64,000 nucleotides of DNA from Boesenbergia rotunda (GCA_024364735.1 JAGFNQ010006457.1:62001-126000), one strand, 5' to 3'; positions 30,827 through 46,343 are shown, counted from the first letter of the stretch. The notes: generated from the letters alone by a model not told the origin. Numbers and translations are program-made.

Positions 30827-32246
30827 ATGTCTTTTAATCCCATAGAAACCATACTTAAAGAGACAAATTTACTGGACCCAATTACATTGACTGGAAAAGA
30901 AACCGAGACATTGTCCTTACTGCTGAAGAGTATAAATATGTGCTCTTTTAGGACTATCTCGAAAAGCCTAACGAAAACTCTAGTGAGGAGTAGAGGGAGC
31001 GTTACAAAAAGTGGATCAAGATAGATGAGATGATGAGGTGTTATATTCTGGCATCTATGTCGAATGTATTACAACATCAGCATCAGGTTATGCCCACTGC
31101 TTGTGACATGATGCTGAACCACAAGGAGCTCATCGGGCACCAGGGTCGGGCCGCTAGGCAGGTTGCGATGAAGAACCTGATGACGGCTACTATGGTTGAA
31201 GGAACATCTGTGAGGGATCATGTCTTGAAAATAATGACCCACCTCAATGAGATGGAGGTTCTTTGAGGACAAATCGACGGGGAAACCCAGGTCGATATAA
31301 TACTCCAATCTCTGCCTAGGAGTTTTGAGCAGTTCCGACTCAACTATAACATGAATAAGCATGAGTATACGTTGGGGGAACTCCTAGGAGAACTCCAGGC
31401 AGCAGAGGGGCTCTTTCGTTAGAGTTTGCAGGCCTTGGTCACTCAGATGGTTTTTAATTCTGTGCTAAAAGGCAGGAAGAAGAAGAAACAAGGTAAGTCC
31501 AAGAAGGCAGCAGGATCGCAAGGACCTCAGGCTGGTGTGAAGAAGCCGAAAGGCAAGTGCTTCACGAGCCAGCAGACTGGACATTGGAAGGTGAACTATT
31601 CCCATCGTCAAGAGAAAGGTATATCTTTTTCTTTTGTCGTTATAACATGTTAAGTGGTGTTATCTACCGGTACCTGGTGTGTAGATACGGATGCCACTAA
31701 TCATGTCTGTAATTCTTTACAGGGGTTCCAAGAAACCCAACAACTAGCTAAGGAAGAGATTACTGTCTACATGGGATATGCTACGGAGGTGGCGACTATT
31801 GCAGTGGGAGTTATTTATTTGTCATTAAATAGGAAATTAAAGTTTTGGTTTTAAGAAGTTTATTTTTATGTACCTAATTTTTTAGAAAGAACTTTGGTTC
31901 AGTTTCTGAAATAATGGATATTCTATTACCTTTTGTTATGAAAAGTGGAATAGAAATATTATCTGTTTAGGAACATGGATAAGCAATTTAAGCAATTAGA
32001 ACCAAAGTCTCCCATGATGCAAATAGTAGTTAATAGCTCATCGTCTAACCAAAATAAGAGAAAGGTTCCTTCCAAGATGGACCAAACATGTCTATGACAT
32101 CTAAGACTTGGTCATATTAACCTTAGTAAGATTCAAAGGTCGATAGCCGATGGGCCCTCGGGTTCATTGGTGGTGGGAGACTTCCCAACCTTTGAATCTT
32201 GCTTGGAAGGTAAGACGACCAAGGGGTCTTTTCAAGGCTGAGGGGT
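30827..32246 (+). pseudogene. Copia F gag, protease and pre-integrase, broken
   Basis: Gag starts MSFNPIETIL at 30827. A frameshift near 30865 and stops near 30949 and 30991 follow, then more stops (about 31264 and 31420). The nucleocapsid knuckle is degraded to CFTSQQTGHWKVNYS, losing two of three Cys. The protease core reads VDTDATNHVC, where DTD replaces DTG. Pre-integrase sequence (HLRLGHI-like, then GSLVVGDFPTFESC-like) runs to the insertion point of LTR M. Confidence 0.85.
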
Positions 32247-32251
32247 ATAGA

Positions 32252-34720
<2,469 letters not shown>

Positions 34721-34725
34721 ATAGA

Positions 34726-36640
34726 GCCAAAGATATGTTAGAAATGGTTCATTCTGATTTGTGTGGTCCTATGACTATCCAGGATAGAGGTAGCTTTGAA
34801 TACTTCGTGAGACGAATATTCAAAGGTATGGATACGTTTACTTGATGGCCACATGTCTAAATACTTTGATCAGTTCAAAGAAGTTTAGGTTGATGTGGAG
34901 AAACATCAAAGTAAAAGCATCAAGACACTACGATCAGATCGTAGTGATGGGTACGTCTTTGGAGAATTTAGGACTTACTCATCAGAGGATGGCATCCAAT
35001 CCCAATTGACTGCACCCGGTACGCCCCAACGGAACGGTGTAGCAGAGCGAAGGAAAAGTGCTCTTATGGAAATGGTTAGGACAATGATGAGCTGCTCCGA
35101 GTTGCCGGATTCATTCTGGGAATATGCTCTGGAAACGACAACGCACATACTTGATACCGTCCAGGTCAGTGTCTTCTACTCCCGTAGAAGTGTGGACTTG
35201 GCGAAAGACAAGCCTAAGGCATATTCGAACATGGGGTAGCTTAGCACATGTGCTGAGAGGAGATACTGATAAGTTGGAATCTCATACAAAAATGTGTCTA
35301 TTCGTAGGCTATCCTTGAGGGATGAAAGGTGGTCTATTCTATAGTCCTAAAGATCAGAAGGTAATCGGTAGCACGAATGTCAGATTCTTAGAAGAAGACT
35401 ATGTGACCACAAGCCCATGAGTAGACTAGTTCTTGAAGAATTAAGAAGGGACATTCTGACCTTAGTACCAACGTACAAGAAGATATATCACAAGTCACTG
35501 CACCGCGTGTCACAAAAGATACCCAGGTGGTAACTTGTCGTAGTGGGAGGGTTGTTAGTCAACCAGAAGGATTCATGTTCTTGGGAGATTCTTCAGACTC
35601 AGTCCCTGGTGACCATGAATAAAGATCCCTGAACCTATGACGAGGAACATCCGCTTTGAAGAGATAATCCAGTCATATGGATTTGTTCAAAGGATGGATG
35701 AGATTTGTGTATGTAAGAAATGTGACGGAAACATAGTGGTATTCTTGTACTATATGTAGATAATATTTTGTTAGTTGGCAACAATGACAAAGTATTATCA
35801 GACGTAAGAGTATGGTTGTCCAAACAGTTGATAAGAAAGACTTAGAAGAAGCATGACACATCCTTGGCGATCAAAGTTCTAAGGGATCACCAGAGAAGGA
35901 TGATGTGTTTATCCCAAGCTTTATACAAAGACACTGTCATAGCTCGTTTTAGCATGGAAATCTCCAAGAAAGGTTTTGTACTTTTCAGCTGTGGAGCTAC
36001 TCTATCTAAGGAGATGTGTATAGAACATCAAAGAAGATAGAGCAGGTAATGGCGGTTCCTTTAGCGTCGGCTATAAGAAGCCTCATGTATGCTAAAAACG
36101 AGACTGGATATCTGCTTTACCGTGGGCATGGCTAGTAGATATCAGAGTAACCCAGGTCAAGTAAATTGGATTGCGGTAAAAGCATATATTAGTACCTGAG
36201 AAGGACTAAGGATTATAAGCTGGTTTACCACACAGACCAATTCCCTATGAGATATACGGATACAGACTTCCAATCAAATAGGGGCAAATATAAGTATTCC
36301 TCGGGGTTTTGTGTTTGCTTTAGGAGGTAGAACCATAGTTTGGAGGAGTGTCGTGCAGCGGCTGCGTGGCAGACTCCACTATGGAAACTAAGCATGAGGC
36401 ACCCTTTATGGCAGCCACAGGAAAGCTACATGGTTCAGGAACCTCAAGATAGACTTCGATGAGATTCCTGGTTTGCTCAAAGCTATCACATTTTGTTGTG
36501 ATAAATAATGGTGCAGTGGCAAACTCGAAGGAATCACGAGCCTATAAAGCGAGTAAACACATAGAGCGCAAGTTCCACCAAGGAGAGGAAAAGATGTTGT
36601 TGCCTAGATTACATCAGAAGCAACCTGGGAGATGTTTCCA
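34726..36640 (+). pseudogene. Copia F integrase, RT and RNase H relic
   Basis: Fragments in several frames: integrase (LRSDRSDGYVFGEF, APGTPQRNGVAERRKS at about 34920-35060), RT thumb-side sequence near 35640-36130 including a degraded VDNILLVGNN catalytic region (about 35755-35785), and RNase H with GAVANSKESRA and SKHIERKF (36510-36575). Much of RT is deleted. Not translatable as a unit. Confidence 0.8.
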
Positions 36641-36739
36641 CTGAGGCCATGATAGCAAGAGCTTTTAGACGTGGTGGATCAGGCAGTCAGATGTATGACA
36701 TTTTGAAGACAGCAAAGTCTTTGAGTATAAGTGGGAGAT

Positions 36740-38619
36740 TGTTAGATGTGTATACCAAAAGACTTGTTCTTTTTTTATATATATAATAATCTACACTTTG
36801 AAAAGAGAATCACAACAACACAGATGCATATTTATATTAGTATATGCATAAAAGTCCAATACTTTACATTGTAGATAACATGGTGTATGGTGACACACAG
36901 AAGATCATGTTATCAGTTCTATGCATTGTGTAAGTAGAGACTCACAACCGAGATGGAGTTGGACAAACCATCGGGATGGTTGTAGTGTAATTAGGTGTGG
37001 TTTGTCTTGACCATAGAATTACACTAGTGTGCTTTGTGTTTATTGAGCAGGACCAAAACTAGAGGTCATCCAATTTGTACTGACATAATAATTAGATTTG
37101 ACCTTAGATTATTATGGAGTACAATCCCTAAATCCCGATATAATAACGGGCACGTATAGTTAATATTTTATTTCTTTGATTTACCAATGAGCATGATTTA
37201 TTCTGCTAAATTGATAGTCCCGGTAAGTTGGGATATAATATTAATTATATGGTGTGTCATTGATATTGACGGAATCCGTGCCCTGGTGAGTCGGGATGAT
37301 GTTGCCCCCTTGATGAGCACATATGGTTCATCATGTTCCTGTAGGTGGATTTGATCCAACATGATGATAAAGTTGAGTGGTACTAGTCATGGAGTTAGAA
37401 GTTAATTAATTAAAATTGTCAGTAATTTAAATTAATCGACAGACATTCGATATCTTAAACATGGGGGGATGGATGCACTCATAATAGATGGAGCTCATAT
37501 GCAAATATGGGGGTTGGTGAGGTAATTCAATGGAGATCCTTTAGTGGAATGGATCTTCATTAATGGATTGGGTTTGGATCTATTAGCAGGCCAAGACCCA
37601 ACTCCTCCTCGTGGTCCCTATTGTAGCCCTATATATACCCCATGTGGAATGAAACCAAGGGATCTGATTGAACACTAGAAAACCTAAGTTTCTCCTCTCC
37701 TCTCCTCCTCTCTCTCTCCGTGCGGCGCCGAACGGAAGGGATCAGTTCCTTCTCCGATTAATTGCATCCTTCTCTTCACAATTAATCATGCTCTTCTTTG
37801 ATTAATTGCAATGCATGCAATTAACGCTTCTCTTCTCCAAGGGAGAGTTCACAGCCACCTCGGCAAAGAAATTGCCTCACGACAATTTCTTTTGGAGCAA
37901 AGAAATTACAATTTGTTTTGGAGCAACAATCTGTTTTCTTGGAGCAGAAGAAATTTCCTCACGACAATTTCTTAGAGCAGAAAAAATTGCCTTGCTAGAG
38001 AAAATCTGCTCATGGCAGATTGGACTTCTCCCAGCAAAGTTGCTCGAGCAACTTTGGCGCCGGCGGTGGAGGAGAGGATTAGTAGGTTTTGTGTTCGGAT
38101 CATCTTCTTCCTTGGAGTGGCCGGCGGTATCCCTTTGGTTAGGGATTGGTTGGCGCAAGGAGAAGGGATCGACTTGGTGACCACGGTTCTTGGTAGATCA
38201 TCGCCCACACGATGTCTAAGAGGAGAGGGTAATACAATAGAAGATCGTAAGGTAACGGAAGGTATATACTCTTCCTTGGCTCCTTTACCTTTCTTATCAT
38301 TTTATGTGAAGAATTAATTAATTATTGTGTTTGATTATTTGTTAATTAATGTTCAATAATTTATTAATTGGACCCCGATAATAAACATAAAAATCGGTGA
38401 TCCACTCGTCGTCTTTTCCACGGTCGTTTGGTTAGGAGAATTACAAGGCTCGATCTTTATGATTGGCCAAGTTGTAATTCGTACCGAATGATACAATGAC
38501 GAGATAGTCATTGGGAAACGAGTCTCCATTCAGATTAAATTTTTAATCCATAGACATGGATAGGTCTCTCATGGACAACCAAGTATTCGCTAGGGAAACC
38601 CGCCAAACCATACCCAACA
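36740..38619 (+). repeat. Copia F 3' LTR
   Basis: It begins TGTTAGATGTGTATACC after polypurine ATAAGTGGGAGAT (36727-36739) and ends CATACCCAACA; 1880 bp. TATATATA is at 37630-37637. The C-terminal 250 bp match the A LTR (GACCCCGATAATAAACA, then CCGCCAAACC). Confidence 0.85.
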
Positions 38620-39795
38620 CAACCACCCTTCTCCTCCCTCACCTATCACCGCCGGTCAAGAAAAGAGAGGAAGCCCTTCATGTTGACCCACCAGGGTTGA
38701 TCAATCTCCCTCTCCTTCCGGCGGTGTGCGCACAAAGAAGAAGAAGAGAAAGGTAAGAGGAAAGTCCTTGTCTTCCTTCTTCTCACCGAGCTCTACCTCC
38801 TTCTTGTCTTGCGGCACCGGTTTACCCTAAGAAAGAGAAGGCAAGGGAGAGAAGGGAAAGGCTTTAGGGTTCTTGTGCTGGATGAATTGGATGCTTGGTC
38901 TCTCCATGGGTATATATAGGGCTACAATAAGGACCATGAGGAGGAGTTGGGTCTTGGCCACCTAATGGATCAAGGCCCGATCCATTAATGAAGATCCATT
39001 CCACTAAAGAATCTTCATTGAACTACCTCACCAACACCCATATTTAAATATGGGCTCCACCTATTATGAGTACAAATATCTCCCCATGTTTAAGATACGA
39101 ATGTCCATTTAATTAAATTACAGACAATTTAATTAATCGACATCTAACTTCTTGAGTAGTACCACTCAACCTTATCATCATGTCGGATCAAGTCCACCTG
39201 CAGAATTTAACAAGATGAACCTTATGAGCTCCTCAAGGGGACATCATCAACCTGACTCACCAGGACACGATTTCCTTCTATAATCAATGACACACCATGT
39301 AAATAATATTATTTCCCAACTTACCGGGCCTATCGATTTAACAGAATAAATCTCACCCATTGGTAAATCAAGGAAATAAATATTAAGTACATGCACCCGT
39401 TATTATATCAGGATTAATAGCATGTACTCTATAATAACTGAGGTCTGATTCAATTATAAAGTCAGTATAAATTGAATCACCTCTATGTCGGTCCTGCTCA
39501 ATGCACACAAAGTGCACTAGTGTAATTCTATGGTCAAGATAAACCAACACCAAATTATATTCCAACCATCCCGATGGTTTGTCCAAATCCATCTCGGTTG
39601 TGAGCCTCTACTTATATTCTACAAGGGACTGATAATATGATCTTCTGTCCGACACCACACACCATGTTTTCTACAATGTAAAGTATCAGACAATATGCAC
39701 ATGCTAATATAAATATGCAAATAGTGATCTTGTGATTCTCTTTCAAAATGAAGATGTCTATATAAAAGCAAGGCTTTTAGTATACATCCTAACAA
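38620..39795 (-). mobile_element. LTR fragment G (A-family copia LTR, antisense, truncated)
   Basis: Its right end, CTTTTAGTATACATCCTAACA, is the reverse complement of an A-family LTR start. The body parallels LTR M from about 33550 onward (ATGAGGAGGAGTTGG, ATTCCACTAAAG, TATGGGCTCCACCTATTA). The left half is missing where copia F abuts, so F probably inserted into G. Confidence 0.75.
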
Positions 39796-40062
39796 ATTTG
39801 ACTAAAGCATTTAGCTAGTAAGCGGGCTTTATTTCTAACTATTTCACCTTGGTTGCTTAATTTATTCCTAACATGGTCCTTTCTTTCCTCCTCTCTCACG
39901 ATTCCGATTTCTTCCCCTCATTTCCAGCGACGCCGAAGCCCATTGGAAACCTTATTCTTTTCTCTCTCCTATCACGACATACCCTCATCGTTAGAGCATC
40001 ATTATGCGAGCGATTTCCACTTTTCGCGTACGAAAACCTAGATTTTGATTCATTTTGGTCCC
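39796..40062 (+). other. 5' flank of the TOM1/THH1-like pseudogene
   Basis: Not obviously repeat-derived. The CT-rich stretch (TCCTCCTCTCTCACG, then CCTCATTTCCAGC) just upstream of the pseudogene ATG resembles a plant 5' UTR. No TATA box at a convincing place. Confidence 0.4.
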
Positions 40063-40575
40063 ATGGATCTCGGAGGCAGAGTGATTTTCTCGACGACGGT
40101 GGTGGCGACAGCGAGATTTGCGGCGTCGAACTTGCAGAGTTGGTGGGATGAAATCAACGAGTCGCCCAAGTGGCAAGGTGGCATTCCCTAATTCCTTTGT
40201 GCCGCATACACACTCCTTCCCTACACTGCCCAGGTTCAAATGATTAGAATCCAATTACGTGGACTCCAATTTGGTTGGACAGAGCAGAAAGGTTTTCCAT
40301 TTTATGAAGTTGATTCTGAATGGAGTTCGTGCACTTGAGTTTGGATTTCACACGCAACTATTTCTATACATTCCCAAGGTGCTCTCTATAGCTCTACTAG
40401 ATCTACCCAGTCTAATTTTCTTCTATACATATACACTACTTGTGTCGTTCTTGGCAGAAAAATACAATTAGGCAAGAAATTTTTCCACGGACAAAATATG
40501 GATTGTGTACATTTGCATCAATACTGCCATTTTTATTTTCCCAATGGTTCCATTCATATCTGCCAATTTATGTTA
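40063..40575 (+). pseudogene. TOM1/TOM3/THH1-family multi-pass membrane protein, broken 5' part
   Basis: The only cellular-gene sequence recognised. ATG at 40063 opens 42 residues containing LQSWWDEINESPKWQ, a hallmark of the plant TOM1/TOM3/THH1 (DUF1084) family. After an in-frame TAA (40189-40191), FLCAAYTL and IRIQLRGLQFGWTEQK continue in the same frame. A one-base shift near 40287 moves to the frame with KVFHFMKLILNGVRALEFGF and LLDLPSLIFFYTYTLL (TM-like). A TAG at 40469-40471 stands where the family has Gln, and similarity goes on to about 40575 (ARNFSTDK..). Family members are about 290 residues; roughly the first 165 are represented here. They are seven-helix tonoplast proteins known as host factors for tobamovirus RNA replication. 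The remainder is not seen: gypsy E starts at 40807. Confidence 0.8.
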
Positions 40576-40806
40576 ATGATCCATGTTGACAATAGATGTG
40601 GTTTATTCATAATTTGCAAGTTGTAGTTGCATGTGATCAGACTAGTCTCACTATAATTGCTCTGATCATGCAATGAGACCAGTCTCTTGCATTTACAAGC
40701 AATACACGTAATCATGATGCAAATCTTTAGTGATTTTATTATGTATTTAAATTGTTTGTGCATTATGGTTTAGGTTCCTTTAAATATCTACATGTACGTT
40801 TAGATT
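40576..40806 (+). other. Gap between TOM1/THH1-like pseudogene and gypsy E
   Basis: 231 bp, A/T-rich, no ORF. It could be intron or 3' flank of the pseudogene. It contains an imperfect inverted repeat (AGACTAGTCTCACTA with AATGAGACCAGTCTC). Confidence 0.4.
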
Positions 40807-42601
40807 TGTGGTGGGAGTTTGATTTAGGTACCGGGATGAACCTTGGTGTTGGTTTTGTGAACGTGTTGTTGAGACCGTGGTGTTAATTCAGGGTTGCTTA
40901 TTAGCTAAGGATAACTAACGAATAAAATAATTGGAACAATCCTAATGATGTTCGGTATTGAGTTTAGCTTAATGTTGTTTGTATAAATAGCTAAACTTTC
41001 ATATTGACACAGGACTTTGATTTGGACTTGGTTGGTTGATCGTCGAAGGTTCTCTTCATTTACGAACTTCAATAAAAGGCGGGTACTTCTCCATTGTACT
41101 GGTGTATTCTTTTACCTTTAAGCATGGTTGTTTATGTCTAAATAGGTTGCTTGACCTTATTCCTTGTTTTTTTTTATTTTAACATCGTCGTTGATACTTT
41201 CTTCGTTGATCTTTGAGTATTCAAAATTTTGTATCCGTATAGTCTCCTGTTGAATTTCTCTACTGTAAAGTACCGCTTGAACGTGAGTACTTAGAGGTTT
41301 ATTAAACACAACTAGGTTTATTTGGCATTAGAATTATCCTACCTAGTAGTGTAGCTGCATAATCGTTGGTTTTTGATTCTTGGTTAGTTGGATCAATGCA
41401 TCGTTGATACTTGTTAGATTTTGTTGCATCGTTGTTTTTCGGTTGTTCGTGCATCTTGTAGCATGCACCATACCTGTACCGTTGCATACTAACGACTGTT
41501 GGACTGTCATTTGATTAAGCATCGTTAGTCATTTAGTTGCTCTGTTCACTCATCCACTTGTTGTCGTGGTAGTTGCTAGAGTACGAGCAACTTTCCTGTT
41601 ATGCCACACATGTTGTAGTTGTAGGCATGCAGTGACACCCTCACCATTATTTTCAAGGGATATTAGAGTTGTTGATAGCTCCCCTTTTATTCTCGGGGTT
41701 TGGAGTAGTTGGCTCCTCAACATCCTGTCCACTCAATAACATATATCTGTGGTATTCATTGGAGTGCGTACAGTTGTCACAACCCTACCCACTCGGTCAC
41801 ACAGATGTGATGTTGGCGGCTTGACTGGCGTCAGGGGTGACACATGTCATTGCATCATATGCATATATTGTATTTATGCATTTTCTTGTGGTTGTTGCAT
41901 TTATATGAGCTATGATTGATGCATTTGGTTGACATGCAAGTATGTTTTGATATTGTGATATCATGAGATTTTTAGTACATGCTTAGTTGTTATTCGATTT
42001 TATACCATGTTGTTTTACAGTTGTTATATATGTTTAGGTATTCTTATATCCCTTAGAGACTGTACCTGTTATTTCTCTACTTAGATTATCTTTTATTATG
42101 CCATGCAATTTTGAACTCATATACCCGCTGAGTCTGCCCGGACTCACCACCGCTATCACCCATTTTTGTTTCAGGTAGCAGGTAGATATTTTACTTGGGG
42201 TCTAGAGATGATCTAGTTGCCAACCCCTCTATCCCTCAGTCCCTTAGTCCCACCGGGTTGTTTTATTTGGAGTTGTTTCAGATTCTCCATAGTTTCTTCG
42301 TTTCCGCATTTATTTTAAATATCCGGTATGGTCTTGGCTAATTTGTAGTCATGTCTTATTAGTCGGGTTTGTTCGTTGTGGAGTTCTCTTTGGTTGTGTG
42401 TTTCTTTTATGTTTAAGGTGGGTGAGCCACCCGTTATCTCCTATTTTGATATTTACTATGTGGTTGTGCTTTTACTTTTTGTTTATGATGGTTGAGCCAT
42501 CTTTTATCCTGAGAGATATGTATATTTGTCCCAACTTGTCCGCTATATAGGGGAGTTGCTGCCCGATGTTCGAGTAAGCATATGCCTCTAGGGGCATGAC
42601 A
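40807..42601 (+). repeat. Gypsy E 5' LTR
   Basis: TGTGGTGGGAG..GGGCATGACA, about 1795 bp, directly before a primer site. It holds the usual plant gypsy LTR downstream block (CCGGACTCACCACC, then TTTCAGGTAGCAGGTAG). The left border is set by the TGTG dinucleotide start and is less certain than the right. Its partner LTR lies beyond the window. Confidence 0.6.
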
Positions 42602-42606
42602 ATTTT

Positions 42607-42620
42607 TGGTATCAGATCCA
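42607..42620 (+). other. Primer-binding site of gypsy E
   Basis: TGGTATCAGATCCA: matches the initiator tRNA-Met complement TGGTATCAGAGC with one mismatch, six bases after the LTR end. Confidence 0.65.
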
Positions 42621-42844
42621 AGTTTTACGATTTTTTGGTGTCTGTGGGTTTACGGAGTTGTTTTACGAGGTTAACCTATATTTTACAAATTTGTTTTTTT
42701 TACAGTCTTTTTCTTGATATAGTTCTGTATGGTTGTGTTTTGGGACTTGGCATTGACGAGATCTCTCCCGGCAACAAGAAGTAGTTGGTTTTAAATTTTG
42801 ATAAAATTATATCTAAGTAATGTGTGTTAGTTTTGTTAATAGGA

Positions 42845-42933
42845 ATGCCTCATCGTATTATGTTGTCTCCACCCTGTGCACGTGATCGTGGATGACGATC
42901 ATAGGGGAGGCCAGAGGAGGCCGAGAGAGACAC
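42845..42933 (+). pseudogene. Gypsy E gag start, interrupted by copia A'
   Basis: ATG at 42845 opens MPHRI..; an in-frame TGA is at 42893. The sequence GGGGAGGCCAGAGGAGGCC encodes an Arg/Gly-rich start common in plant gypsy Gag proteins. Copia A' is inserted at 42934 (preceding five bases GACAC), so the rest lies beyond the window. Confidence 0.55.
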
Positions 42934-44787
42934 TGATGGTAGTTGCTTGGCGGGTTTCCTAAGACAATACTTAGTTGATCCAAGAAACCTCTCCACGCCT
43001 ACGGATTAAAATTTTAACCCGAATGGAGAGCCGTTTCCCATCAACCGTCTCGTGCCGTATCGAACGATCCAAATCACAACTCGGCCAATTACCAAAATCG
43101 GCTTTGTGATTTGCTTGACCATTCGACCATGGAAAAGGTGTTGAGTTGATCACCAGCTTTTGTGTTTATGGTCGGGGTCTATTAAGAATTCATTAAATAT
43201 ATTTTGCAAGCAAAACATGAAATTCTTACACATAAAATGACGAGACATATCCACACAACACATGCACAACATAAGGAAATACAAAGGAGCTTAGGGAAAG
43301 TTATACCTTTCCGATCATCTCGCGGTCTTCTACCTTATGACCCTCCCTTCGCGAACGTCGTGTGGGCGACGACCTACCGCGATCCGAGATCACCAAGAAC
43401 ACCAACCAACCCACTTCTTCAACCAGCCGAAAACCCTAAACCCAAGGGCTTGCGCCGCCGGCACCTCCTCCACTCCTTTTGCACCGCCGTCCACCGGAGC
43501 CAGCTCCAAGCCCTCCGGATCAGTGGTGCACCTTGAGAGGAAGATGAAGAAGAAGAACAAGACAAGAAACAACCCTCTTCTCAGCCACAAAACCCCTCAA
43601 ACTCCTTCTTCTTCCGTCTTGCGTCGCCGCCGCAAGGCAGCCCTTGCGCCGCCTCCTTCTCCTCGCCGGTGCCTCCTCAGTCCTTCCCGAGCCTCTAACA
43701 AGGTAGAAGAGATTCCTACCTTGCTTCCTTGAGTCTCGGCCGAAACTTGGTGGAGGAGGAATAGAGGAAACCAAAGGGAGATCCCTTCTCCCTATTCGGC
43801 GCCGAGAGAGAAAGAGAGAGGGAGTGGGTGAGGGTTTTTCCTTGCCTCTTGGGTTGATTAATTGGTTTGGTTTCTTGATCTCATAGGGTATATATAGGGC
43901 TAAGGCAGGGACCAAGAGGAGGAGTTGGTTCTTGGCCCGCTAATGGATCCAAACCCGATCCATTAATTAGGATTCATTCCACTAAAGGATCCTAATTGAA
44001 CTCACCTCACCAACCCCTATATTTTCATATGGGCTCCACATATTACGAGTCATCCATTCCCCCGTGTTTAAGATCGCGCATGCCCATTAATTAATTAAAT
44101 TACTGACAATTTAACTTAATTAACTTCTGGATCCTTGATTAGTACCACTCAACCTTTTTCAGCGTACCGGATCAAATCCACCTACAAGGTTTGGCATGGT
44201 GAACCTTTTGAGCTCATCAAGGGGGCATCATCATCCTGACTCTCCAGGACACGGATTCCGTCAATAATTATCAGCACATCATATTACTAATATTATTTCC
44301 CAACTTATCGGGTCTGTTGATCTTGCAGAATAGATCTCGCCCTTTGATAAATTAAAGAAATAATAAATAATAATATATGTCCAATATTATTTCGGGATTA
44401 AGGGATCATCCTCCATAATAACTACTGACGTCCTATCTAATTTATTTAGTTAGTACAAAATTGGATAACCTCGGGTTTCGGTCCTACTCAATGCACTCAT
44501 AGCACACTAGTGTAGTCCTATGGTAAAAATCAACCACACCTGACTACACTACAACCTTCCGAATAGTTTGTCCATTTCCATCTAGGTTGTGAGCCTCTAT
44601 TTATGCTAAGTAAGGCACCGATAACATGATATTCCATGTGACACCACACACCATGTTATCTACAATGCTAAGCAATGGGACTTCATGTATGTACTATTAT
44701 AAACAAACACCTAGTGTAGTGTGATTCTCTTTTCATTAAAGATGTTCATATAAGAAAAGTCATGTCTTTTAGTATACACATCCAACA
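42934..44787 (-). repeat. Copia A' 3' LTR (antisense)
   Basis: 1854 bp; in its own sense from TGTTGGATGTGTATACT (at 44787) to ACTACCATCA (at 42934). Polypurine ATAAGTGGGAGAT (44788-44800, minus) precedes it. A TATATATA-type box lies near 43886-43897. It pairs with the interrupted 5' LTR at 49817; by eye the first 140 bp of the two differ at several sites, so this is older than copia C. Small ORFs here are LTR composition. Confidence 0.88.
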
Positions 44788-44799
44788 ATCTCCCACTTA

Positions 44800-46343
44800 T
44801 TCTTAAAACTTTGTTGTTCTCCCACTGCCATACATCTGACTCCCATTCCCTCCACATGCCTGTCAAAAGCTCTAGATGGAAGAGCTTTTGTGAAGAGGTC
44901 TGCCAGGTTGTCCTCTGATGCAATCTTGGCGATAGCTACTTCTCCTCGCTTTACGATTTCTCGTATCAAGTGGTACTTGCGCTCTATGTGTTTACTCGCT
45001 TTATGGGCTCGTGTTCCTTCGAGTTTGCAACTGCACTGTTGTTATCACAAACGACTGTGACTATTCTCGGCAAACCAGGAATCACATCCAAGTCCATCAT
45101 GAAGTTTCTGAGCTATACAGCTTCCTTGGCTGCCTCTGAGGCTGCCACATACTCAGCTTCCATGGTAGAGTCTGCCACGCACTTCTGCTTGACACTCCTC
45201 CAGACAATGGATCCACCTCCTAAAGTAAACACAAAACTTGAAGTAGACTTACGTTTGTCCCTATCTGACTGGAAATCTGAGTCCGTATAACCCATAGAAA
45301 CTATTTGGTTTGCCCGGTAAACAGCATATAATCCCTAGTCCGTCTCAGGTATTTCAATATATGCTTTACCGCTGTCCAATGTCCTGTCCAGGGTTACTCT
45401 GATATCTGCTAACCATGCCCATGGCAAAACAGATATCAGGTCTCGTGCACAACATAGCATACATGAGGCTCCCGACCGCTGAAGTATAAGGAATAGCTTC
45501 ATCTCCTCTATCTCCTTTGATGTCTTCGAACACATCTCCTTGGATAGAGGGACTCCATGTCTGAAGGGTAGGAAACCCTTCTTAGAGTTTTCCATGCTCA
45601 AATGAGACAAGACTGTGTCAACATATGAAGCTTGGGATAAACACAACATCCTTTTCTGGCGATCCCTTATGACCTTGATCCCTTATGACCTTGATCCCAA
45701 GGATGTGTGCTGCTTCTCCTAAGTCCTTCATATCAAACTGGTTTGATAGCCAGACCCTTACATCTGATAACACTTTGACATTGTTGTCAATTAACAAAAT
45801 GTCATCTACGTAAAGTACAAGAAACACCACGATGTTTCCGTCACATCTCTTATACACACACGACTCATCCGTACTTTGAGTAAACCCATATGATTGGATT
45901 ACTTCGTCAAAACGGATGTTCCAAGATCTTGAAGCTTGCTTCAAACCATAAATAGATTGATTAAGCTTACACGCTAGATGCTCTTTGCCCTTGTTAATGA
46001 ATCCTTCTGGTTGCTTCATGTAGATGGTTTCATCAAGACTCCCGTTAAGGAAGGCTGTCTTGACATCCATCTGCCAAACCTCATAATCCATATGAGCTGC
46101 TATAGATAAGAGAATCCGGATTGACTTAAGCATGGCTACTGGCGAAAAAGTTTCCTCATAATCGATACCCTCTTTCTGAGTATACCCTTTCGCAACAAGC
46201 CTTGCCTTGAAGGTCTCAACCTTCCCGTCTAATCCTCTCTTTCTCTTGTAGATCCACTTGCATCCAATGGCTTTTATACCATTGGGTGGTTCTACTAGCT
46301 CCCAGACATGGTTAGAATCCATTGATTCTATCTCGGATTTCAT
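44800..46343 (-). pseudogene. Copia A' RT and RNase H, broken
   Basis: From 46343 down: RT with HVWELVEPPNGIKAIGCKW, QMDVKTAFLNG, YGLKQASRSW and intact VLYVDDILLIDNN (about 45780-45820). A tandem duplication near 45670-45695 (CCTTATGACCTTGATC twice) and frame changes near 45620-45650 separate it from RNase H (45295-45113 with TDSDFQSDRD and STMEAEY; 44969-44770 with ADLFTKALP). It is the 3' half of the same pol as 46459-48231. Confidence 0.88.

Noticed and set aside
37806..38317. ORFs of 60-124 codons on both strands near 38 kb
   Set aside because: Lie inside the copia F LTR around its promoter and leader; no domain and not conserved in the A' LTR.
40175..40235. Short intron between the AG|GTGGCATT and CTGCCCAG|GTTC sites in the TOM1/THH1-like sequence
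   Set aside because: The segment itself encodes the family motif FLCAAYTL, and about 56 nt is too short for a plant intron; an in-frame stop explains it better.
43204..43915. ORFs of 66-131 codons, Ser/Arg/Pro-rich, near 43.5 kb
   Set aside because: Inside the A' LTR, low-complexity, opposite-strand pairs; same situation as 4284-4982.
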